Assembly: GCA_963575745.1 (NCBI GenBank) | Contig: CAUYUJ010014769.1 | Span: forward strand, 261,742 to 325,741 | Source of the DNA: Prorocentrum cordatum | Taxonomy: Eukaryota; Sar; Dinophyceae; Prorocentrales; Prorocentraceae | Direction: 5' to 3' | DNA: 64,000 nt | Shown: positions 39,310-49,299 of the stretch, piece after piece | How the letters are laid out: each line of letters starts with the position of its first letter | Position numbering within the stretch: the stretch's first letter is position 1 | Program-made: the position numbers and the translations under genes | The notes under the pieces: generated by a model | What the model saw: the letters and a program-made list of their open reading frames with translations, nothing else | Databases searched by the model: none | What the model was told of the DNA's origin: nothing

Positions 39310-41758
39310 CAGCAGCAAAGCAAGGAGGCCCAAGGAAACGGAAGTACAACCTGCCGCAGACCTACGAGACGAAGGACGAGTGGGTGGACCAGCTCAGCCT
39401 CTCCGCCGCGGGGGGAGGCATGGAGGCAGTCCCCTTGGACGTGGAGCGGATGATGTCGTTCTTCTCATAACCACCGACACTTCCAGGAGAGGAGGAACAG
39501 GGATGACACGCATTCTTCGGCCAGCGTGATTTCCAGATGACAATTGGACAGCTGCGCAAGAGCCAGAAGGGTAGGGCGGCCCCACCGTGGAGTTTTCCTG
39601 TCGAGCTGCATCTGATGGCCGCCGACCCTAAGTATTTCTCCGTGCGCCCTGAGGAGCACTTGGGTATTGGATGCACACCGATTGGAGAGACGAGTATGAC
39701 AACATCAGCACGTATCCTGGAAGAGTTACACAGTGCATGCCGTACGATAGGACGTACACCGATGTTGGGGAATCTCGCGTGGTCTATACCTATAGCTGAA
39801 TTTAACGGAAAGGTGGGACCACTATCGAAACGTCTGATCAACGTGATGTGCCCGTACTGGAAAGGCTTCTACGAAGGCCAGCTGAAAACAAATGCATACT
39901 CAGGGAGTTCGATGGCCAGCTCAATTCCACGGATTTATCCCTCGTTGTCGGCGGGAGGATGCTATTGCAGTACAGTTATGCATGGGATTCAGGTACCGCA
40001 CACAGCGCATACCACACTTGAACAACTTGCACGACATGACGAACGCCTCCGCATAGCGATCGAGCGCGACTACTACAGCACGAGCGCGTAGACATGCGAT
40101 CAACAAACTCTTCGGACACGCTGATGCACAGCTCATGCACACGAGATCGGATACCTCTGGGCTTATCATGATATTCGAAGAAGCCACGGAAGACCCCTGG
40201 AGGAACCCGAGGAACCTCGTCGCTCGACATCGTCGTGGGGGATTGATAGGATCTAGTGAAGAGCCGGTTGTCTTCGCGAAAGCGATGGAGCAGCCGATGC
40301 GCCAGTGGATCGACACGCGCTCGACTGCTTCGGAGGTCAAGACTCTGAGATGTGGGCTATTTGGGGGAACGTGTTGCGGGGCGACGACGGTGTATGCCGA
40401 CGACATCTTTGATCAAATCGCCGTCGACGACACGACGCCCGAATCGATAAAAGCGACCCTGGAGGAAAGCGATTTGAAACTGGATGAGGCTTTGGAGGAG
40501 GTGGGTTTGATTCAGAAATGCAGTAAACGTGAAACGATACCAAGTCTCAGAAGCCATCGAGCAAACAGACTTTTTTCGCAGGAGTCCCAAGGTGGCAAAG
40601 CTCTTCCTCGCGCCAGGTACCTCGGTAGCCGATACGCTTGGAATGTGTCCAGCATGGAGGAGTTCAGGTACCGCAGTGCTGCGGTCCACGCTGGGTGGGG
40701 GAAGATGGGGAAACTTTGGACGAGCAAGATTTCCAGGAGTCTGAAGACGATGGCCTTTAGGGGCCACGTGGTGGAGGCGGCTTATCCGCGAATGAGCCGT
40801 ACGTTTTTTCAAAGGCCCAGACGCAACAACTGGATACCTTGATTTACAAATACCTTCGGGTCCTGGAGAGGGGGAGGGCTACGGAATGGGAAGGCGAACG
40901 CCCTCACACTCTCCCCAGCTCGGTGCTTCGCCGAAAGAGGCGCTTAATGCCGATCCGCCTCGAGCAGGCGGCCAGGAGATTCAGTTGGGTGCAGCAGATG
41001 GCCGAGGACGCTGTCTCGCACCGCCAGGTGATTGCCGCGATATGGGGCGCAACTACAGAATGGGCCCGAGAGCTTGGACGCTGTTGGCAAGCTCACGAAG
41101 TCCGCACCGCCGATCGCCATGCAGATTGAAAAAAATGTCTGGACCTACGCACACATCAGTGGAGCGGAGGACTTCTTCGCGTCTTGGGAGAGATGGGGGT
41201 ATCCTTGGAAGGCGTTATTCTTGGAGTTACATGATGGGGGGGACATTTTTCTGTCTCGACTTAGAGTACCCGCACAGGCTCTTAAGGAAGAAGGTGGGCC
41301 CCTAATGGAACCTGGTAGCCACGCATGTACGCTCAATGATGAAAATGGGATACTAGGTTCACAAATATTCGACACACGTAGTGCCCTGTTCGCACACCAG
41401 TCTCGATCGAAAGGGGGAGGGCACGGAAAGCAAGATCCGCTGTTGTCAGCGGTGATTTCTAACGTGTGTCCATGGTGCCGAAGTTGTTTCTCGACCAGGG
41501 ATAGCGCTCGACAGCACGTTCGTACGGCCTGGCTAAACAATCGGTGTCGACTCCAGAGGACGGCCTTTGCGTGGACCCCAGTTGCCCCGAAGTCATGCGC
41601 ATGTCCTATGTGCGGAGAGGAGCACGACACGCTAGATGATTTCCTGGACCATGTAGTTGAACAGCACTTACCTCCTCCGCCCGTCGCCATTCTGCCCAGA
41701 GCACCGAGAGTGCGACTGACGGCGACAGCACGCCCCGCCGCGGACAGAGCTGCACGCA
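39310..41758 (+). pseudogene. Second LINE: reverse transcriptase and zinc fingers (broken)
   Basis: A plus-strand reverse transcriptase different from the minus-strand LINE, in at least four shifted pieces. 39537 onward: PPWSFPVELHLMAADPKYFS, then SKRLINVMCPYWKGFYEGQL. A second frame from 39922: FHGFIPRCRREDAIAVQLCM, then HLNNLHDMTNAS (motif A region), interrupted by TAG at 40054. The same frame continues to 40842 with a motif B-like GGLIGSSEEPVVFAKAM, motif C TTVYADDIFD, and the thumb-like RYLGSRY and WGKMGKLWTSKISRS. The frame then moves to LDTLIYKYLRVLERGRA (40839-41080), then to a C-terminal part from about 41090 with two C2H2-like fingers (CPWCRSCFSTRDSARQHV and CPMCGEEHDTLDDFLDHV). No endonuclease domain is seen upstream; the copy starts near the C homopolymer, so it is probably 5'-truncated. 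Confidence 0.85.
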
Positions 41759-42376
41759 ATGTTGACGCTCAGCGGCGAGGCGGCGAAGAAGGACGAGAAC
41801 GACCGCAGCCAGCGCCGACGCACAGGAGACGGAGACAAGCAGAAGGTAATCAAGACCGCCGCTGGCTACAATCCCGCCAACAAGACGCTGATGGTGCTCA
41901 TGATGAAGATGATCATGCAGCTGGCGCAGTCGCGCCGCACGGTGGAGGGGATCCTCTTCGACGTCATCATCGTCCCTCACGACATGCCAGAGGTAGCGCA
42001 CATGTCAGCGCAAGGAGCCAAGTACAACGAGCAGGTCCAGACCAAAGGAAAAGGCCACAACCTAGGCGCGCTGGAGGCGCTGCTCAACCGACCGGAGAGC
42101 ATCGGCAAGGCGAATTTCGGGAAGCTCAAGGAGTGGAAGGAGCGCCTGGGCTCGATCGGGTACGGGTACGAGGAGCGCACGGACGCGATCAAGTTCACGA
42201 AGCTCGACGGGTGCTGCGACCAGCAGGAGAGACGCATCACACTTTGCCTGGGCGAATGCCGCAAGGAGGTGATCTCGTCGCTGACCCAGCTCGGCGGCGA
42301 ACTCAAGTCGGGGAGAGCGCCTGCGTCGCACACGGAAAAGGAGATGCAGGAGTGGCTCGAGACCTCTCTGGCGTAG
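41759..42376 (+). CDS. Downstream ORF of the second LINE, 205 residues
   Basis: Intact frame starting at ATG 41759, immediately after and overlapping the C-terminal zinc-finger frame. It opens with a charged, basic segment (KKDENDRSQRRRTGDGDKQK), followed by a helical core (LMVLMMKMIMQLAQSRRTVE, then GILFDVIIVPHDMPEVAHMS) and a Lys/Glu-rich end (HTEKEMQEWLETSLA). Dinoflagellate reverse-transcriptase loci can carry a similar second frame downstream of the fingers; that recollection could not be checked here. Function unknown. It is unbroken although the reverse transcriptase is not. Confidence 0.55.
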   Translation: MLTLSGEAAKKDENDRSQRRRTGDGDKQKVIKTAAGYNPANKTLMVLMMKMIMQLAQSRRTVEGILFDVIIVPHDMPEVAHMSAQGAKYNEQVQTKGKGHNLGALEALLNRPESIGKANFGKLKEWKERLGSIGYGYEERTDAIKFTKLDGCCDQQERRITLCLGECRKEVISSLTQLGGELKSGRAPASHTEKEMQEWLETSLA

Positions 42377-42385
42377 ATATTAGTA

Positions 42386-43000
42386 TTGAACAGAATTCAC
42401 AGCTGCCCAAAGAAATGGGAAGACCGACGAGTTTCAATATTGAATCGGTGGGTGATTCACTGCATGCAGTCTCCTCGAGTACGACACGGGCAACGCATAT
42501 CTGATTCACATCATCCAGTTTCGTCAGAGAGACGGTGGGATCCTTCGGAGAATCAGAGCGAGGCCCAGGCCTCGCCCGACGTACCCGGGAAGGAGTGGAA
42601 GGAGAGAGTGAAGGCATCGTCCGCATCTAGATCCATTCCACCACCAGCGCCGCCTCGTTTTTCCAGGCCCTCGTGGATCCAGAGGCCCTTGAGGAGTATT
42701 TCGCCGCCCCCGACGATTACGCCCAGAAGTCCTGAGATGTTATCGTCTGCATCTCAAAAACCCCAGAGGAGTATTTCGCCGAGTGCTCTGATTGCCCCCA
42801 GAAGCCCACAGATGCCATCGTCGGGATCTCAGAGGCCCTCGAGGAGTATTTCCACCCCCCCGACGATCACCCCCACGAGATCCAGTAGCTACATAGTTCC
42901 CATGCAGGTAGGAGCGGAGGTGATGGTGGCTAAGAATAGGTATATCCAGAGGCATGGACGGAGGGCCCCCTCTGGCAACCGAGCGGTAGAGATTTTTTGA
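42386..43000 (+). CDS. Hypothetical protein with 26-residue Ser/Pro repeats
   Basis: 204-codon plus-strand frame. The centre has three tandem 78-bp units (GAGGAGTATTT landmarks near 42690, 42768 and 42846), giving 26-residue repeats of the form RSISPPPTITPRSPEMLSSA. The period is a multiple of three and the Ser/Pro/Arg pattern is kept between units. The N-terminal third has no recognisable domain. Such RSxSP-rich sequence resembles disordered RS-type regions, but a non-coding 78-bp minisatellite is equally possible. Confidence 0.3.
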   Translation: MNRIHSCPKKWEDRRVSILNRWVIHCMQSPRVRHGQRISDSHHPVSSERRWDPSENQSEAQASPDVPGKEWKERVKASSASRSIPPPAPPRFSRPSWIQRPLRSISPPPTITPRSPEMLSSASQKPQRSISPSALIAPRSPQMPSSGSQRPSRSISTPPTITPTRSSSYIVPMQVGAEVMVAKNRYIQRHGRRAPSGNRAVEIF

Positions 43001-43004
43001 TGGC

Positions 43005-43285
43005 CCAGGGGATACCCAGGGACTCGGCTCGGTGGGAGGCCCTCTGTCGTAATAGGCATGTGCAGGATGGTTCAGAGAATGGGGTAAGTTTTGTTTCCCC
43101 GCGGGTCTGGACACGGGTAACTCGTGCCCGCGTTCAGTGCCTCGGGCAGTGGACCAGTTTACGGTCTAGCCTTGGGGCCAGCGTCCCAGGCGTTTTGGAT
43201 CCTATCTGAAGGATAGTCTCTGGGCCTTTGTATGTCTAGGTAGGTGGACGAACCTGGCCCCAACGGAGTGCTTCTTTTTTTCCCC
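43005..43285. other. No supported gene
   Basis: Unique sequence with no convincing frame. Confidence 0.4.
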
Positions 43286-43287
43286 TC

Positions 43288-43345
43288 CCCCTCCTCCCCC
43301 TCCTCCTCCTCCTCCTCCTCCTCCTCCTCCTCCTCATCCTCCTCC
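43288..43345. repeat. (CTC)n tract
   Basis: Short CTC array of about 55 bp. Confidence 0.95.
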
Positions 43346-43359
43346 CTCTCGTACCTATG

Positions 43360-44465
43360 GCAGTGGTGGTGGAAAATCGGCCCATCAGGATCGAAGCCCC
43401 AGATTTTACGAAGCCAAGACAAGGAAAACATCGGACAGCGATGTATCGGAAATCACCGAGGTCCGGCGGTTCTGGAGGATGTGTCGGGCGGAAGGCTCTG
43501 AAAGCGTTTCGGCACGCTCTGGAACGATTTATCTCTGTCCTGGCCCAGCCCGAAGATCTCAACCAGTGGTTCTTGATGGGTGTCGGCCCTCTTGGGCCGT
43601 CTTCGGGCCATCAAGACTTGATACGGGGCAGAAAACTACCCCTGGAGAAGGGGTTGGGACCCCTGAGGCCGCCGATTGAAAAACACAGCGACGGATGTCA
43701 GGGGGCAGGGATCGGCCGGTATGGAAATGGGAAGTCGGGCTGGATCGACGTGCGTCGGAGATCGGGTTGCATCGGCACGGGGTCGAGACCGAATCAGAGC
43801 GGCCGCACCAAGATTCTACAGCAGCAGCATGCAATTTCGGTTGTTGCGCAAAGCGTCTCACCCTCCGCGAGGGGAAGTGGGAGCCGGTACCCCGTCCAGG
43901 CAAAAAGCGGTTAAGGATCAGGGGCCCAGCCAACCCCTGCGGAGACAAGCGAAGGGGGAGGAAGAGGGGGAAGAGGGGGAGGAAGAAGCGGAGCACGGCA
44001 CAGTGGTGCCAACCAAGTCTTGGGCCGCATCGGATCGCCCGAACATCGGGGTCGAATCGGATCAGATCGGTCGAAACCGATATCGATTCCGATCGACTAG
44101 ATGGAAACAGGACCTGCGCTCTGGACTAGGAGCGACGCGCGGTCCAAACGTGGTCCCATGCGCGACTGGTCGGGCAGCAGTGGGATCGACCTGGAGCGCG
44201 CGCTCTGACTCTGAGGATGAAACTGGGGGCTCTGTGAAGACCTGTGCCTGCTGCGCGCTCATCCACACAAGCTCCTCGCACCGATCGCCCACCCTGGCCG
44301 CGCGAGTGGGCCAGTGCCCGTCGTCCTGCCCGCAGGTCGTGAGCGCGCCTCGCCTTGTCTGTCCCGCATTCTCTCGGCAACGCTGGCGCGCCCCTCGCTT
44401 CCATCCGCAGCCCCAAAACGACGCCCGCGCATTCGCGGCCGCCCGCCGACGCTGTGACATTCCAC
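43360..44465. other. No supported gene; ambiguous coding potential at 44190-44450
   Basis: Between 44190 and 44450 both strands are open. The minus strand reads GALTTCGQDDGHWPTRAARV then CEELVWMSAQQAQ; the plus strand is Cys/Ser/His-rich. No domain decides. A dispersed repeat copy (GGCCGCCGATTGAAAA) lies at 43585-43685. Confidence 0.3.
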
Positions 44466-44469
44466 AACC

Positions 44470-44503
44470 GCCTGATGATGAGGATGATGATAATGATGCT
44501 GCT

Positions 44504-44534
<31 letters not shown>

Positions 44535-45120
44535 ACGATGACGTGACGATGACGATGACGATGATGATGATGATGATGATTCCGATGATTATTATGATGA
44601 AGTTGATGAGGGTCATTGCGATGATGGTGATGATGATGCTGCTGATGATGCTGAGCACGATGGTGTTGATGCTGCTGCTGATGATGATGTGGAAGATGAG
44701 TATGAATATGGGGATGGGAAAATGTGAAGATGATGATGCTGATGATGCTGAAGATGCTGCCGATGATGATGCTGATGATGAAGAGCACGATGCTGATGGT
44801 GATGATGATGAACATGATGATGGCGCTGATGCTGATGATCAAGGTGATGTGGAATATGAGCATGAATATTGATATAATCATGGTGATGCTGATTAGTCTG
44901 ATGCTTTTGGTGATGGTGGTGAGGATGGTGAATATGAAGATGAATATGCAGATGAATAGGAATATGAATATGGTGACGATGATGCTGCTGATGATCAGGT
45001 TAATGATGATGATAGTGGTGATGATCATGACGATGATGATGATGCTGCTGATGATGATTCTTATGAGGGTGATGTTACCGACGATGATGATGATGAGGAG
45101 GAGGAGGAGGAGGAGGAGAT
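44470..45120. repeat. (ATG)n array
   Basis: ATG/GAT triplet array with GCT, AAT and GTG interruptions, ending in a short GGA run (45098-45118). It is opposite in orientation to the ATC arrays elsewhere. Confidence 0.95.
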
Positions 45121-45161
45121 GCTGTCATGCTGGAAAATGAAGCCCGTGAAATACAGTAGTA

Positions 45162-45342
45162 CAGTCAACCCGTATAGTAAGGATGAACGGTAAGGATGCA
45201 GGGGTCTTGGGCGCCCATGCCGAGGTCCTTCGAGCGGGGCTGGCCATCGAACGCGGTCGCGGATGGACCGCAGATGGCCGAAGAGGCAAGGATGCAGGGG
45301 TACCCTCGAGAAGCCGCTCCTCCTCACTATGCGGGCTGGCTG
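45162..45342. mobile_element. MITE-like element with TA flanks
   Basis: The left end CAGTCAACCCGTATAGTAAG and inverted right end CAGCCAGCCCGCATAGTGAG match at about 16 of 20 positions. Both ends are flanked by TA (45160-45161 and 45343-45344). Length 181 bp. TA target and CAGTC-type ends suggest a Tc1/mariner-derived MITE; no transposase is present. An internal repeat AAGGATGCAGGGGT occurs at 45192 and 45290. Confidence 0.6.
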
Positions 45343-45603
45343 TAGGCGGCGGCGGGCTCATCGGGGGCACGGGTCAGGGCTCGGCCGACGCTGAACACTC
45401 CGGAAATGACCCTGGCACCTCGAGTGCGCTCTACAGCGGTGCGTAGCACGTGGGCGGGGCTCATGCGCTCCTCGGCGCACAGAACGGACAGATCCCTGCT
45501 GGGACGTCGAGCAGCTGCCTCTCTTGCGTGCCCCCCCCCTGCTCTCCAGGCACACCGCCCGCCGCCGTGCGCGTGCCCGCCCGCCCTCGCCCGCCGCAGG
45601 GCC

Positions 45604-45654
45604 TCAGACGGGGCACTTCGGCTTGTTCGGGTCCTTCTTGTCGCCGAAGGTGTC

Positions 45655-45723
<69 letters not shown>

Positions 45724-45726
45724 ATC

Positions 45727-45758
<32 letters not shown>

Positions 45759-45948
45759 CGTCGTTGTTGTCCTCGTAGTGCTCGTTCACGGAGAAGCAGA
45801 GCTCGTACTTGTCACCGCCTGGGCCGCAGCCGCGCGCGGACTCGATGGGCAGAGGCGCCGGCGCCGACGCCGAGAGCGCCTGCGCGGCAGGCCCCCGACG
45901 GCTGGGGCCTCCCGGGACCACAGCTGCCAGAGACGGCCGAAGGGCCCA
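45604..45948 (-). CDS. C-terminal exon of an acidic poly-Asp protein
   Basis: The minus-strand exon begins after CTCAAG (acceptor AG at 45950-45949) in phase 0 and runs 114 codons to a stop at 45604. It reads WALRPSLAAVVPGGPSRRGP, then ESARGCGPGGDKYELCFSVN, then EHYED, an Asn/Asp tract of about 40 residues encoded by GAC/AAC triplets, and finally EDTFGDKKDPNKPKCPV. Non-repetitive protein-like sequence on both sides of the Asp tract supports coding, and the tract stays in frame. The acceptor sits 9 bp beyond the end of a MITE-like element (45959-46132), which could therefore form the upstream intron. Function unknown; acidic tails are common in chromatin and Ca2+-binding proteins, but nothing specific is seen. 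Confidence 0.5.
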
Positions 45949-45958
45949 CTTGAGTGTC

Positions 45959-46132
45959 GTTGAACCGATCCCCATTCCCAGCGGCGTGGCCTGGGCCCCG
46001 CTGGCCGAGTTACCCTCCCAGGTGGGGATGTAGGTCGTTCCCTTCGGGTCTCGAGGGGTGCATCCCCAACTGGGGGGGTAATCCGGTGGGGGTCTCAAAG
46101 GGGATGGGGATGGGGATGGGGATCGGTCAAAC
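45959..46132. mobile_element. MITE-like element, family GTTGAACCGATCCCC, copy 1
   Basis: The left end GTTGAACCGATCCCCATTCC and inverted right end GTTTGACCGATCCCCATCCC match closely. Length is 174 bp. It is similar along its whole length to 63684-63847. Confidence 0.85.
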
Positions 46133-46139
46133 GAGACCG

Positions 46140-46815
46140 ACCACTACCGCCGCCGATGGGCGCTGAAGCGAGGAAGCATAAACGAGTCGCATGCAGGCGA
46201 GGAGGCAAGCGCACGGGAACCGAGCCCCCGCCTGGCACCACGCGAGCGCACGGGAAAGTCGCCGGGGCACCCCGAGGTCCCGCCGCGTGCGCTCTTCGGC
46301 GAGCTCTGGGGAGGGGGGGAGGGAGGGGGGGGGGGGCGGCCCCTCCGGCTCGGAACGGGGGCCCTCGGGCCAGCAGGCCATGCTGGCTCAACCCGCATGC
46401 TGGCTCAACCCGTGCGGGGGAGATGGGGGCTGCTGCGGGCGCGGGCCGCGAGCCTGAGCGGACTTCCACCTCCGGGCGCACTGCTGACACGTGCGACCAG
46501 CAGCCTCACTCGAAGACATCCTGGGCCACGCTCTCCGTCGAGGTCTGCGCTTCCTGAGCTGCCCCGGGGCCTCTGCGGGCCCCCAGAAGGCCACTGGCAG
46601 AGGAGAGCCGTCCGTGGGGCTCCTGCTGGCGGGCCGGTCTCTTACTTGACGCGCCTGGTTTTGTGGTTGCCCACCCTGTCGCGCGCGCACTGCCTGTGAG
46701 CACGCCAGGCTCCGTCGCGCACGACCTGCCAACAGACCGGCGCGGCCCGTCGGCTATCGAACGCGCCTGCGTCCCCACTCGCTGCCGACAAGAACGAATA
46801 CTGCTGCCCTGCCCC
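46140..46815. other. No supported gene
   Basis: GC-rich, with open frames on several strands. GCTGGCTCAACCCG is repeated at 46381 and 46399. Confidence 0.4.
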
Positions 46816-46819
46816 CTTA

Positions 46820-47025
46820 GAAAGAAGAAACAACGCCATGAGCATAAACTTTTGGCGCTCCGCGCAGATGTCTTGGAGCTGCGCTGGACCCACCTCCCTG
46901 GCGCGCGGAGCGCGCCAGGGGCGGCGCCGGAGGCGCCGCTGGGGGTGGCCAGCGCGTGTCCAAGAAATCCGCGCGGAGAGCCAACAGTTTATGTTCATGA
47001 CGTTTTTTCTTCTTCGACCCCCGCT
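46820..47025. mobile_element. Foldback element, copy 2
   Basis: The left arm from 46820 (AAGAAGAAACAACGCCATGA, then CATAAACT, then CTCCGCGCAGATGTCTTGG) pairs with the right arm to 47025 over about 73 bp, with roughly one mismatch in six. The loop holds nested palindromes GGCGCGCGGAGCGCGCC and GGCGGCGCCGGAGGCGCCGC. The core matches 29485-29705. Confidence 0.85.
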
Positions 47026-47029
47026 CGCA

Positions 47030-47250
47030 GGTCGCCCAGGCGTGAGGGTTAGGAGGCTGGCCTGCCAGCAGTCCAGGGCGAGCGGGCGGCCCCCTTGGCA
47101 AGGTCTGACGGTCAAGAAGGCACAATGCAGAGTCCCGCCCCGCTCCCTGCCCGTGGCTCTCGCACTCTGCCTGCCGCCGGCCTACGGGCCCCGACCGCGC
47201 CTGCTTGCGAGACATGCTGCCCGCGTGGGCTCCAAGCAGCGGGCCTGTGC
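47030..47250. other. No supported gene
   Basis: Unique GC-rich sequence with overlapping frames, none convincing. Confidence 0.4.
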
Positions 47251-47251
47251 A

Positions 47252-47375
47252 CTGACAACGACGACAACGACAACGATCACAGCGATAGCCACGATAACGA
47301 TGACCACCATTACCACGATCACAGCGATGACAACGATCGTGGCGAACACAACGATAACGATCGTTGTTATCGTGG
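47252..47375. repeat. CAACGA-type hexamer repeats
   Basis: Degenerate repeats of CAACGATAACGA and CACGATCACAGCGATGA, ending in an inverted repeat ACGATAACGATCGTTGTTAT. Confidence 0.8.
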
Positions 47376-47379
47376 TGCG

Positions 47380-47465
47380 CGAGCTGTGTGGTGCAAGCGC
47401 AGTGTGGGGGGGAGCGCAGTGTGGTGCCAGCTACGCAGAGAAAGCTGCGTGGTGCAAGCCGTGTC
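47380..47465. repeat. GTGGTGCAA phrase array, third block
   Basis: Four or five copies of GTGTGGTGCAA-like phrases; same family as 17395-18120. Confidence 0.65.
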
Positions 47466-47634
47466 CAGCCAGCGCACGAAGCGCCCACGAGGCGCCCAGG
47501 AGGCGGCGACCTTGGCGAAGACCTGGGCGCCCATGCCAACCACTCAGAAGCTGAGCAAGATGCCCCAAGTGCAAGCACCTGTTGGGGAAGAAGCGCGCAT
47601 CTCTCTATGCCCGTGGGCCTCGCACTCTGCCCGC

Positions 47635-47806
47635 TAGAACCAGGTCGGGCGTGTTCCCCTACTGGGGACTTTGGACGAAAAAAGAAAGATGGTCAATACT
47701 ATGCCAAAAATACTTAAAAGTAGTCACAAAATGATAGTCCCCAGACTATTTTTTTGACAATATTTGAGTATACCTCCTGTAAAGGGACAGGCCCGACTTG
47801 ACGCTA
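47635..47806. mobile_element. MITE-like element, family AGCGTCAAGTCGGGCC, copy B
   Basis: The left end AGAACCAGGTCGGGCGTGTT and inverted right end AGCGTCAAGTCGGGCCTGTC match copy A (38371-38552). Both copies share GACTATTTTTT/TTTGAC-like interior sequence. Confidence 0.75.
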
Positions 47807-47937
47807 GACTCTCGGCCACACCAGCACCGGCGAGCGCTGAGGCCGCCGCCCTCGTTCCCGCAGGCCCAGTGCCAGTTCTCCTTGTCAGTGGGGCTCGGCA
47901 CGCCCATCACCTTCGGCATCCCAGAGCTCAGCTCGCC
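47807..47937 (-). CDS. Possible exon with Trp/Cys motif
   Basis: The minus-strand frame reads GELSSGMPKVMGVPSPTDKE, then NWHWACGNEGGG, then SARRCWCGRES, and then runs into the MITE at 47806. The W-x-C...C-x-C spacing is loosely like small zinc-ribbon or RanBP2-type fingers, but the pattern is incomplete. It follows directly after the ATC array on this strand. Coding status is inferred from residue pattern alone. Confidence 0.3.
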
Positions 47938-47984
47938 GTCGTCACGCCCATCACAATCGCCATCCTCATCCCCGTCGTCATCGC

Positions 47985-48096
47985 CCTCATCATTAGCAAC
48001 ATCATCATCGCCATCATCATGGCCGTGCTCATGGTAATGACCATGATTAGCATCATCATCATCATCATCATCATCCTCATCATCATCACCACCATG

Positions 48097-48136
<40 letters not shown>

Positions 48137-48720
48137 GCATCATCATCATCATCATCAGTATCATCATCATCAGCATCATCAGCATCATCAGCTTCATGAT
48201 CACGAGCATCATCACCAACATAATAATTCGCATCATACGTAGCAGCATCATCATCAGCATCATCTTCATATGCATCTGCCTGATACTGGTCATAGTCAGA
48301 ATCATCATCATCATCAACACCATCATCATCAACATCAACAACATCAACTTCATAATCCTCATCCTCATCATCATCAGCACCATCATCATCCATCATCATC
48401 ATCAGGATCAGCATCAATTGCATAAACATCCTCCTCCGCATCACCATCGTCGCCGTCATCATCGTCATCTGAAGCATCATCAAGATGATCACCACCACCA
48501 TCATCTAAATCATCATCAGCAGAATCATCACCATCACCATCACCATCACCATCATCATCGTCAGCATCATGATCATCATCGTCAGCATCATGATCATCAG
48601 CGTCACCATCTTATCTGAATATGAATCTTCATCATCAGTTTCATCATCACCATCGTCATCATCACCATTATTATTATCAGTACCATCATCATAATCCTCA
48701 TCGTCGTCATCAAGCAGTTG
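47985..48720. repeat. (ATC)n array
   Basis: About 730 bp of ATC triplets with AGC, GTC and ACC interruptions and a few 10-20-bp unique breaks. Confidence 0.95.
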
Positions 48721-48827
48721 CAGAACTACCCCAAGCACCGCGCTGTATCCTCTTGGCCGAGACGGAGCCCCTTAGAACGGGATTGCGCGCAAGACCCTTC
48801 AAGAGGAGGGTGCATGAGAGCAAATTC

Positions 48828-48936
48828 ACATGATGATGACGACGAGGATGATGATGATGATGCTGATGCTGATGCTGATGCTGATGATGATGATGATGAT
48901 GATGATGGTGATGATGGTGATGATGATGACGACATG
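48828..48936. repeat. (ATG)n array
   Basis: GAT/ATG triplets in the opposite orientation to the adjacent 47985-48720 array. The two lie about 110 bp apart, forming a large inverted pair. Confidence 0.95.
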
Positions 48937-48939
48937 TAT

Positions 48940-49299
48940 TTTCCTTACGGGTGAAAGCGCGCTGAGCCATCGATTCGGGCGGCGGCGGCCGGCGACCGCC
49001 CAGCCCGGTGGGTGAACCTGCTTGGAGCGCAGGTGGGGCGCTTGAGGCTGCCGCTCAGGATGCACTGGGCAGCCGCCACAGCGAACCCCAGAGGAGTTTA
49101 CGAGCAGCGTGCACGCTGTTTTGGATCGCGGCCGTCTTGGGTGAAGAGTAAGTGCGGCGACGACTCGGCTCACGCTGGGATGACAGAGAGCTGCGGAGGA
49201 GGGACACCCTGAAGCGGTGTTGGTGCGGAGGGGTAGGGGAACGAATTATTCTGGCAACGGACCCAACCATCTGCAGTTGTGAGTAGCACCAGATGTTGT
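48940..49299. other. No gene called
   Basis: Both strands are open across 48980-49170; the plus strand reads MHWAAATANPRGVYEQRARC, the minus strand TACTLLVNSSGVRCGGCPV. No motif decides between them. Confidence 0.3.

Noticed and set aside
44470-45120. Asp-rich coding region in the ATG array
   Set aside because: Open in several frames with interruptions of every triplet type; unlike 45604-45948, no protein-like sequence flanks it in frame.
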